Of a stretch of DNA of 64,000 bases, positions 1 through 6,231 are shown one piece after another. Source of the DNA: UBA4416 sp044238845 (lineage in GTDB: Bacteria; Bacteroidota; Bacteroidia; B-17B0; Aurantibacillaceae); contig JBIICN010000004.1 in assembly GCA_044238845.1 (NCBI GenBank), positions 1 through 64,000 of the forward strand, read 5' to 3'. A program made the position numbers and the translations under genes. The notes beneath the pieces are model-generated. The model saw only the letters and a program-made list of their open reading frames with translations. It was not told the DNA's origin and searched no databases. Numbering within the stretch: position 1 is the stretch's first letter; the number at the start of each line of letters is the position of its first letter.

Positions 1-73
1 CAATATGCACCTCTACTGTTACTGTTGTGGCATTAATTCCGTGAACGGCACTACCAAAAGTTTTGACTAACAT
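1..73 (-). CDS. comM: YifB/ComM-family Mg-chelatase-like AAA+ ATPase, N-terminal fragment
   Basis: Reading leftwards from an ATG at 73, the frame is open to the window edge and gives about 24 residues beginning MLVKTFGSAVHGINATT. This is the conserved N-terminus of the YifB/ComM family (SAV-G-NATT in a ribosomal protein S5 domain 2-like fold). These proteins are hexameric AAA+ helicases that help branch migration during natural transformation. Only the first strand is visible, so nothing can be said about the ATPase motifs. The AT-rich stretch from 74 to 284 is the upstream region shared with the divergent secreted gene. Confidence 0.7.
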   Translation of the reverse strand, partial: MLVKTFGSAVHGINATTVTVEVHI

Positions 74-284
74 GTTAAATATTTTTAGCAAAATAACAAC
101 AAAAACAAGCGCGTGTTTGCTATAATTTGTAGCATTTTATTTATAGACAAGGAATTTGAATCATAATTTATCTATATTTTAAATATTTATGGTACTACAT
201 ATTGATTTTATTTATATAATTGCTGTAAAATTATTTGACTTTACACACGATAAACTATATATTTATAAATCTAAAACATAGGAC

Positions 285-731
285 ATGATTAAAAAAGTAC
301 TTTTAGCTTTAACAATAGCATTAGCAATAACTCAAGTTCAGGCTCAAACTGAAGAGTCTAGAGAATTAAATTGTTATAATAAATGGTCTATTAAATTTGA
401 ACAACGAGGTGCCGATGAGGTTGAAGATGGTATTTATACTGATGTTATTATTACCTCTCGTGTAGGAGCTAAAGCAAATTGCTGGAGTGGCAAAGCAGAA
501 GTTAGAAAGAAAAAGTTAGTGAAGTTTTATATTCTTAAAGAAGATAATACGGAAGAAGAAGTAACTCGTACTTGGAAAAAAGACTTTGATAATAAGGATG
601 TAGATATTATTAATGGAATTAGTGAAACAATGTTAACCGTTCATAATGAAATGATTAACGTACTTTGGCCCAAGAAAATTAAACCTAAAAAAGCCGCTGC
701 TAAACAAGCTCCTGAGCCTACAGATGATTAA
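285..731 (+). CDS. Secreted hypothetical protein
   Basis: The 148-residue product starts with a clear signal peptide (MIKKVLLALTIALAITQVQAQ) and is probably cleaved after Ala-Gln-Ala, so it should be periplasmic or extracellular. The mature part is small and charged. It has two Cys (in ELNCYNKWS and ANCWSGKAE) that could form a disulfide, and a Lys-rich tail (KKIKPKKAAAKQ). I do not recognise the family and see no catalytic motif. It is a single gene, divergent from the comM fragment and followed by a bidirectional terminator. Confidence 0.7.
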   Translation: MIKKVLLALTIALAITQVQAQTEESRELNCYNKWSIKFEQRGADEVEDGIYTDVIITSRVGAKANCWSGKAEVRKKKLVKFYILKEDNTEEEVTRTWKKDFDNKDVDIINGISETMLTVHNEMINVLWPKKIKPKKAAAKQAPEPTDD

Positions 732-744
732 CGATATAATTGAC

Positions 745-775
745 AAAAGCCTGCACATAAATGCAGGCTTTTTTA
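745..775. terminator. Bidirectional intrinsic terminator
   Basis: A perfect inverted repeat (AAAAGCCTGCA at 745-755, TGCAGGCTTTT at 762-772) has a 6-nt loop and is flanked by A and T runs. It lies between two convergent genes and overlaps the last codons of the minus-strand gene ending at 773, so it can serve both strands. Confidence 0.85.
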
Positions 776-2014
776 TTCTTCTTTAAAAGGATTTCTGGGA
801 ATCCATTCCGTAGGCTGTAAAAACTGCATAAACGGCTTTAAAATCAATTTTGAAACAGTGTTTTGTGGTTTAATATAACACAACAACTCATGAGGTTTTG
901 CCCCAACGGTTGTTTTAATTTCTGAAGCTGTCCTTCCTAAATTTATTTTTGATTTACGCATTAATATAGCCTGCTCAATAAAGCTATATAAAATAGTTTG
1001 ATATAACTCAAACTCTTTATTATGAGCATAATCAAAACCAATATAATGTGCTTCTACTTCATTTTCTAAACAAAAACCACAAGCAAACGACAGCATTTTA
1101 TCTTCCAAAAACCAAGCATCTACATAAAATGAATTCGTGTTTGCTTTCACTACATCTTCAAAATAATTAGAAGATAAATGTGCTAATTTAAATTTAGCCT
1201 GATTAAATACTTGAGTATATAATCCGTGCATGGTATCTTTATAAAAAGACACTTCTTCATTTGATAATCTTTTTTTAGTTAAGGAGGCACTAGATTTTAA
1301 AATTCCTTTTGCACGATTTCTGTATTTTTTCGAAAAACAATTAATATAGTCTGTTAAATTTGACACGCCTTTTGGCAAATCAATAATCATATTGGGCTCT
1401 ACATTAAAATGTTTAAAGCGGGTGCAATACCAACAATCTTTATCTCCAAAACCTTCTTCGTAAAAATCTTTTACTAAAATAGCAGATATTTTTCCTCTTA
1501 ATTTTTCAGCTCTCGAAACACAATCAATCACGCCTTCTACTAATTTAAATGTGGTTTTTTTGCTATTCACATCAATGTAAAAACCATGTTCTCCGCTAAT
1601 AAAATTATTGCCACAAGTTACTAAACGCATAATGGTTTCGTTCTCGTTATGATCAATATAATGTTGAAATATTGAAGCTCTTTTACTTTTCAACTCTGTA
1701 ATTTGTTTTTCTATTAAGTCGCCAAAAAGAGATGCCGGAAAATCATTAATTTGAAAATATACAACACCTATCGGATTTTTTCTGTTGTATATAATCACAT
1801 ATCTAAATCTAAAATGGTCGTTTTTTTCTTTATGTAAAACACTCAAGTATGAGTGCGACAAAAACACATTCTTGTTTTTTAATGCTTTTGCCCAATCTGC
1901 CTCTGGCACATTATTAATTTCATCAAAACAAGTAAACGTATAGCTACTAAATAGTTTCCTATTCGGTTTCAAAATATTTTTACCTAATATTTTATCGCAG
2001 AGTGCAAACATCAA
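773..2014 (-). CDS. GNAT/FemAB-like N-acyltransferase (BioF2-like domain)
   Basis: This 413-residue soluble protein lacks a signal peptide. The C-terminal half looks like the Acetyltransf_6 (BioF2/CelD-like) GNAT fold: an AHYIGFDYAHNK strand is followed by a helix and then the INLGRTASEIKTTVGAKP block, the position where FemAB-like enzymes carry a conserved G-x-x-x-E-x-K pattern. Members transfer acyl or aminoacyl groups to cell-wall or polysaccharide acceptors; the substrate here is unknown. The start overlaps the stop of the APS-kinase-like gene by 4 nt (ATGA), so the pair is translationally coupled. That suggests a joint role in modifying a surface polymer or lipid rather than plain sulfate assimilation. 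Confidence 0.6.
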   Translation of the reverse strand: MMFALCDKILGKNILKPNRKLFSSYTFTCFDEINNVPEADWAKALKNKNVFLSHSYLSVLHKEKNDHFRFRYVIIYNRKNPIGVVYFQINDFPASLFGDLIEKQITELKSKRASIFQHYIDHNENETIMRLVTCGNNFISGEHGFYIDVNSKKTTFKLVEGVIDCVSRAEKLRGKISAILVKDFYEEGFGDKDCWYCTRFKHFNVEPNMIIDLPKGVSNLTDYINCFSKKYRNRAKGILKSSASLTKKRLSNEEVSFYKDTMHGLYTQVFNQAKFKLAHLSSNYFEDVVKANTNSFYVDAWFLEDKMLSFACGFCLENEVEAHYIGFDYAHNKEFELYQTILYSFIEQAILMRKSKINLGRTASEIKTTVGAKPHELLCYIKPQNTVSKLILKPFMQFLQPTEWIPRNPFKEE

Positions 2015-2574
2015 ATGGCTAATAAGGGGAAAATATCATCAAACATCATTACAACACTTTCATCAATAGAAAGTTCAGAAGTATCAATGCTATATATGGC
2101 ATGAGTTGGTTCTTCAAACGGATTGGAGATTCCTGTAAATTCTTTAATTTCTCCAGAACGCGCTTTAGCGTAATGACCTTTAACATCTCTTTTCTCACAA
2201 ACATCCATAGGTGTTGCAATGTGATATAAAATAAAATGTTGTTCTCCAATAATGTTTTCTGCTAATCGTCGTAATTGATTTGTTGGTGTTATCAAAATAC
2301 AAATCACTACAACACCACAACTACACAATTGTTTTGCTAATTCAGCCGTTCTTCTGATATTCTCAGTTCTATCTTCCATACTAAAACCAAGACCTTTATT
2401 CATTCCTTGCCTTAAAACGTCACCATCCAATACCTTGGTTAGTATTCCTTCATCATGCAATCTTCTCTCTAGTTCGTATGCTAAGGTTGTTTTTCCTGAG
2501 CCTGAATAACCCGTCATCCAAATCACTAAGCCTTTATGAGATAATAAATTTTCTTTATCTGCATTTGTAACCAA
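2011..2574 (-). CDS. cysC: Adenylylsulfate kinase (APS kinase) family protein
   Basis: The 187-residue P-loop kinase has Walker A GYSGSGKT (22-29) and the APS-kinase block LDGDVLRQGMNKGLGFS (49-65) followed by R-x-E-N-I-R-R. APS kinase phosphorylates adenosine 5'-phosphosulfate to PAPS. Two points are unusual. The family's ISP segment, which carries the phosphorylatable Ser, reads LITPTNQLRR with Thr97. No sulfurylase genes (cysD/cysN) are adjacent; the only partner is the coupled acyltransferase. A PAPS-supplying role for sulfation, or a kinase with a changed substrate, are both possible. Family membership is secure, substrate less so. Confidence 0.82.
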   Translation of the reverse strand: MVTNADKENLLSHKGLVIWMTGYSGSGKTTLAYELERRLHDEGILTKVLDGDVLRQGMNKGLGFSMEDRTENIRRTAELAKQLCSCGVVVICILITPTNQLRRLAENIIGEQHFILYHIATPMDVCEKRDVKGHYAKARSGEIKEFTGISNPFEEPTHAIYSIDTSELSIDESVVMMFDDIFPLLAI

Positions 2575-2653
2575 CGCAGGTTGATTAGAAAATATGTTAT
2601 TTGAATGGCTCAGATTAATAGAATTTAGGATTTAAAAATACAATTAAATATCT

Positions 2654-2661
2654 TACTTTTG
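2654..2661 (+). promoter_or_regulatory. Bacteroidota -7 element upstream of deoC
   Basis: TACTTTTG matches the Bacteroidota TAnnTTTG -7 consensus exactly. It sits 32 nt before the deoC ATG, giving a short leader. No clear TTTG -33 element is seen about 20 nt upstream, so this is a half-site call. Confidence 0.5.
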
Positions 2662-2692
2662 AATGAATTAACCTGTTTTAATAAAGATTAAC

Positions 2693-3595
2693 ATGGCATA
2701 CGATTTTAGACAGAGTCCCGTGGTTGACCAAGTGGGAATTGAGGAACGAGTGGCTCGTTTTAATACACGCAGTATTAAAAAAGGAAGTAAAGTTCAAGCG
2801 TTAAAATTAGCGCTTAATATGATAGATTTAACGACTCTTGAGGGAAAAGATACTGAAGGAAAAGTAACGCAAATGTGCTACAAGGCCATGCATCCGCATT
2901 TAGCTTTGCCTGATTTGCCATCTACCGCGGCAGTATGTGTTTATCCAACCATGGTTAAAACAGCTAAAGAGGCTTTAAAAGGGAGCAAAGTAAAAGTAGC
3001 ATCTGTTTCTACAGCTTTTCCTAGCGGAAATTCAACGATGCAAATTAAACTATTAGATACAAAATTAGCTTTGGATAATGGCGCTGATGAAATTGACATG
3101 GTGATTAGCCGTGGTGAATTTTTGAAAGGCAACTACAGTTTTGTATTTGATGAAATTGCTGCCATTAAAGATTTAACCCACAAATACAATGCGCGTTTAA
3201 AAATTATTTTTGAAACAGGCGAAATTTCTACGTTAGATAATGTGCGCCGTGCAAGTGATATAGCCATTTATGCTGGGGCTGATTTCATTAAAACATCTAC
3301 TGGTAAAATAGGAGTAGCAGCAACCATGCCCGTTACATTAGTAATGTTAGATGCTATTAAAGATTATTATTTTAAAACAGGAATACAAGTTGGTATGAAA
3401 CCAGCTGGTGGAATTAGCACAGCTAAAGGCGCTTTACAATATTTAGTGATGCTACACGAAACTTTAGGTAATGCTTGGTTAGATAATAAGTGGTTCCGCT
3501 TTGGAGCAAGCTCTTTAGCGAACGATTTAATTTTACAATTAGAAAAAGAAGCAAAAGGCGTTTATTATAGTAAGGATTATATTTCAGTAGACTAA
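2693..3595 (+). CDS. deoC: Deoxyribose-phosphate aldolase
   Basis: DeoC cleaves 2-deoxyribose 5-phosphate to glyceraldehyde 3-phosphate and acetaldehyde in deoxynucleoside catabolism. The 300-residue protein has the class I aldolase signature: Schiff-base Lys200 in FIKTSTGK, the second lysine Lys236 in GMKPAGG, and the acidic residue Asp135 in EIDMVI. The N-terminal extension of about 30 residues and the length match the longer DeoC form. Two aldehyde dehydrogenase genes follow, which fits direct oxidation of the acetaldehyde. A 16-bp hairpin separates this gene from the next. Confidence 0.95.
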   Translation: MAYDFRQSPVVDQVGIEERVARFNTRSIKKGSKVQALKLALNMIDLTTLEGKDTEGKVTQMCYKAMHPHLALPDLPSTAAVCVYPTMVKTAKEALKGSKVKVASVSTAFPSGNSTMQIKLLDTKLALDNGADEIDMVISRGEFLKGNYSFVFDEIAAIKDLTHKYNARLKIIFETGEISTLDNVRRASDIAIYAGADFIKTSTGKIGVAATMPVTLVMLDAIKDYYFKTGIQVGMKPAGGISTAKGALQYLVMLHETLGNAWLDNKWFRFGASSLANDLILQLEKEAKGVYYSKDYISVD

Positions 3596-3618
3596 CAATT
3601 AAAGAATTATAGAATTGA

Positions 3619-3653
3619 TGAGTTAAAGATTTAGTCTCTAAATCTTTAACTCA
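3619..3653 (+). other. Perfect 16-bp intercistronic hairpin
   Basis: TGAGTTAAAGATTTAG (3619-3634) is repeated perfectly in inverted form at 3638-3653 with a 3-nt loop. It lies 22 nt before the ALDH start and has no T-run behind it, so it is not a standard terminator. It may stabilise the deoC message or tune downstream expression. Confidence 0.6.
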
Positions 3654-3674
3654 AAAACTCAACAATTAGATATT

Positions 3675-5144
3675 ATGGCAAAAAAAGAAGTTAAAAAATT
3701 AGAATACTTTACCGATTGGAAATATGCTCCATCTCCTGAAGCAACCGATCATATTCGTTTACAAAAACAGTATGATTTATTTATCAATGGTAAATTTGTG
3801 AAACCAAATTCTGGCAAATATTTTGACACTATTAATCCTGCTACGGAAGAAAAAATCTCGAGTATTGCAGAAGCTAATGATAAAGATGTCGACTCAGCAG
3901 TAAAAGCAGCTCGTGGTGCTTATGATAAAACGTGGAGCAAAATGCCAGCCAAAGAACGCGCTAAATACATTTACCGTATTGCTCGTTTAATTCAAGAGCG
4001 TGCACGAGAACTATCAGTCATCGAAACGTTAGATGGTGGTAAATCTATTCGCGAAAGCCGTGATATTGATGTGCCATTAGCAGCGAATCATTTCTTTTAT
4101 TATGCTGGATGGGCAGATAAATTAGAATATGCTTTTCCTAATCGCAACCCAAAATCATTAGGCGTGGCGGGACAAGTGATTCCTTGGAACTTCCCTTTAC
4201 TAATGGCGGCTTGGAAAATTGCTCCAGCATTAGCAACTGGTAATACGGTTGTTTTAAAACCAGCAGAAACAACTTCGTTAACAGCTTTAAAATTAGCAGA
4301 GATTATTCAAGAAAGTGGATTACCTGATGGTGTGGTGAATATCATCACCGGTCACGGACCAGTTGGTGCTTCTATGGTAAACCATAAAGACATCAATAAA
4401 ATTGCTTTTACAGGAAGTACTGGTGTTGGTAAATGGATTCAAAAAGCCATTGCAGGAACTGATAAAAAATTAACTTTAGAATTAGGAGGAAAAGCTGCAA
4501 ATATTATTTTTGAAGATGCGCCAATTAATCAAGCAGTAGAAGGAATCGTGAATGGTATCTTCTTTAATCAAGGTCACGTATGTTGTGCAGGCTCTCGTTT
4601 ATTTGTACAAGAAAGCGTTGCCGAAGAAGTCATCAAAAAACTAAAAGATAGATTAGAAACATTAATTGTTGGCGACCCATTAGATAAGAATACTGACATT
4701 GGCGCTATCAATTCTAAAATGCAATTAAATAAAATTAATGAGTATTTGAAAATTGGTGTGAACGACGGAGCCGAGATGTATCAAAGTTCTTGCTCCATTC
4801 CTAAAAAAGGATTCTTTGTTCGTCCTACTTTATTTTTAAACACATCTCAATCACACCGTATTTCTCAAGAAGAAATTTTTGGACCTGTATTAGCGATTCA
4901 AACATTCCGTACGATTGAAGAAGTGATTGAAAAAGCCAATAACATTCCTTATGGTTTAAGCGCTGGTGTGTGGACGGATAAAGGTTCTCGTATTTTTAAT
5001 TTAACTTCTAAATTACGCGCTGGTGTAGTTTGGGCTAACACTTATAATAAGTTTGATCCTACTTCTCCGTTTGGTGGATATAAAGAAAGTGGTTTTGGTA
5101 GAGAAGGTGGATTACATGGATTAATGCCTTATTTAAAATTTTAA
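3675..5144 (+). CDS. NAD(P)+-dependent aldehyde dehydrogenase (ALDH16 catalytic-domain-like)
   Basis: This full-length 489-residue ALDH oxidises an aldehyde to the acid. Visible motifs are the oxyanion Asn172 in PWNFPLL, the nucleotide loop FTGSTGVGK (245-253), general base Glu269 in LELGGKAA, and the nucleophile Cys303 in NQGHVCCAGSR. It sits between deoC and a half-length ALDH paralogue 12 nt downstream. Acetaldehyde released by DeoC is the simplest substrate. With the downstream gene (489 + 292 residues) it matches the size and order of two-domain ALDH16, suggesting a heteromeric version of that enzyme. ALDH membership is certain; the ALDH16 assignment is inference. Confidence 0.9.
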   Translation: MAKKEVKKLEYFTDWKYAPSPEATDHIRLQKQYDLFINGKFVKPNSGKYFDTINPATEEKISSIAEANDKDVDSAVKAARGAYDKTWSKMPAKERAKYIYRIARLIQERARELSVIETLDGGKSIRESRDIDVPLAANHFFYYAGWADKLEYAFPNRNPKSLGVAGQVIPWNFPLLMAAWKIAPALATGNTVVLKPAETTSLTALKLAEIIQESGLPDGVVNIITGHGPVGASMVNHKDINKIAFTGSTGVGKWIQKAIAGTDKKLTLELGGKAANIIFEDAPINQAVEGIVNGIFFNQGHVCCAGSRLFVQESVAEEVIKKLKDRLETLIVGDPLDKNTDIGAINSKMQLNKINEYLKIGVNDGAEMYQSSCSIPKKGFFVRPTLFLNTSQSHRISQEEIFGPVLAIQTFRTIEEVIEKANNIPYGLSAGVWTDKGSRIFNLTSKLRAGVVWANTYNKFDPTSPFGGYKESGFGREGGLHGLMPYLKF

Positions 5145-5156
5145 TTGTAGGAAAAA

Positions 5157-6035
5157 ATGGAAAGAATAGAAGTTTTAAAAACATACAAAATATTTATTGG
5201 CGGACAATTTCCTCGTACAGAGAGTGGACGCTATTATCCTTTAAAATTAAAAAACAACATGACTGTAAACGTAAGTTTATCTTCTCGTAAAGATTATAGA
5301 AACGCTGTGATTGCTGCGCGTGCTGCCTTTAGCGGATGGAGCGCTCGTGCAGCATTTAACCGAGGACAAATTTTATACCGCATAGCAGAAATGTTAGAAG
5401 GACGTAAAGACCAATTTTTAGAAGAATTAAAACAGTTAGGTTACACGCCAACTGCTGCTAAAAAAGAAGTAGAGCAAAGTATCGATCGTTTAGTTTACTA
5501 TGCAGGTTGGTGCGATAAATACCAACAATTATTTAGTTCAGTAAACCCTGTTGCTACTTCTCATTTCAATTTTTCGGTTCCTGAACCAATGGGAGTGGTT
5601 GCTGTTTTAGCTGATGAGTCATCTGCTTTATTAGGTTTAGTGTCTGTGATTGCTCCAGCTATTGCTGGCGGGAATACTTGTATAGTATTAGCATCCGAAA
5701 GTAAACCAACTTGCTCTATTACATTTGCTGAGGTTATTGCTACAAGCGATGTGCCAGGTGGTGTTGTAAATATTGTGACTGGTAGTCGCAAAGAATTACA
5801 CTCGCATTTTTCTTCTCACATGGATGTGAATGCAATTATCAATTGCAACTCTGAAAAAGATTTTAATAAAACCATTGGCGAAAACGCTTCTTTAAATGTG
5901 AAACGTGTGTTTACTTGGAACAAAAATTGGAGCGACGAAAAAGAACAAGGGCCTTATTTCATTACCGATTTACAAGAAATTAAAACCACTTGGCATCCAA
6001 TTGAAAATATTGGTGTTTCGGGGATTAAATACTAG
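5157..6035 (+). CDS. Catalytically dead half-length ALDH (ALDH16 C-terminal-domain-like)
   Basis: The 292-residue product aligns with the N-terminal half of ALDHs: IFIGGQFPRTESGR, an AAFSGWSARAAFNRGQILYRIAEML helix, and an EPMGVVAVLADESSAL stretch followed by APAIAGGNTCIVLASE. It stops before any catalytic Cys/Glu region and has no PWNFP motif, so it should not be an active dehydrogenase. The frame is clean, with no frameshift, and the start has a GGAAAAA-like purine run, so it is a kept gene and not a ruin. In ALDH16 enzymes such a pseudo-domain is fused C-terminally and supports oligomerisation; here it is a separate gene immediately after the active subunit. Confidence 0.75.
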   Translation: MERIEVLKTYKIFIGGQFPRTESGRYYPLKLKNNMTVNVSLSSRKDYRNAVIAARAAFSGWSARAAFNRGQILYRIAEMLEGRKDQFLEELKQLGYTPTAAKKEVEQSIDRLVYYAGWCDKYQQLFSSVNPVATSHFNFSVPEPMGVVAVLADESSALLGLVSVIAPAIAGGNTCIVLASESKPTCSITFAEVIATSDVPGGVVNIVTGSRKELHSHFSSHMDVNAIINCNSEKDFNKTIGENASLNVKRVFTWNKNWSDEKEQGPYFITDLQEIKTTWHPIENIGVSGIKY

Positions 6036-6060
6036 AATACTTAACCACAAAAAAGCAAAG

Positions 6061-6098
6061 AAAGCCACATAGTACACAACGTATTTTGTGGCTTTTTT
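6061..6098 (+). terminator. Intrinsic terminator of the deoC-ALDH operon
   Basis: AAAGCCACA (6061-6069) pairs with TGTGGCTTT (6087-6095) across a 17-nt loop, and the stem runs into a T-tract. It is 25 nt after the pseudo-ALDH stop. Confidence 0.75.
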
Positions 6099-6105
6099 AT
6101 TAAAT

Positions 6106-6163
6106 CGTCATTGCGAGGAGGGACGACGAAGCAATCTCAAACATAGCGTGAGAAACAATGACG
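6106..6163. repeat. Dispersed palindromic repeat (CGTCATTG-type)
   Basis: The unit is bounded by 8-bp inverted ends (CGTCATTG at 6106-6113, CAATGACG at 6156-6163) and contains GCGAGGAGGGACGACGAAGC, a GC-rich block unlike its AT-rich surroundings. The sequence resembles a repeat family scattered in many environmental bacterial genomes; that is recollection, not a search. It lies between the operon terminator and the leuS promoter. Confidence 0.65.
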
Positions 6164-6179
6164 AAATCTACATAAACCC

Positions 6180-6210
6180 TTTGCCTCTTTGCGGTTAAAT
6201 CTTATCTTTA
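6180..6210 (+). promoter_or_regulatory. Promoter for leuS and the downstream polyamine module
   Basis: TTTG at 6180-6183 is followed after 19 nt by TATCTTTA at 6203-6210, one base off the Bacteroidota TTTG-N19-TAnnTTTG pattern. The leuS ATG follows 22 nt later. No other promoter-like site was noticed before the speD-led genes, so this may drive them too. Confidence 0.55.
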
Positions 6211-6231
6211 CACCTCGCAAAATCAAGCATT

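Noticed and set aside
5157..6035. Second ALDH as a decayed pseudogene or frameshifted copy
   Set aside because: The frame is uninterrupted, has a proper start and terminator, and ends where ALDH16 C-terminal domains end.
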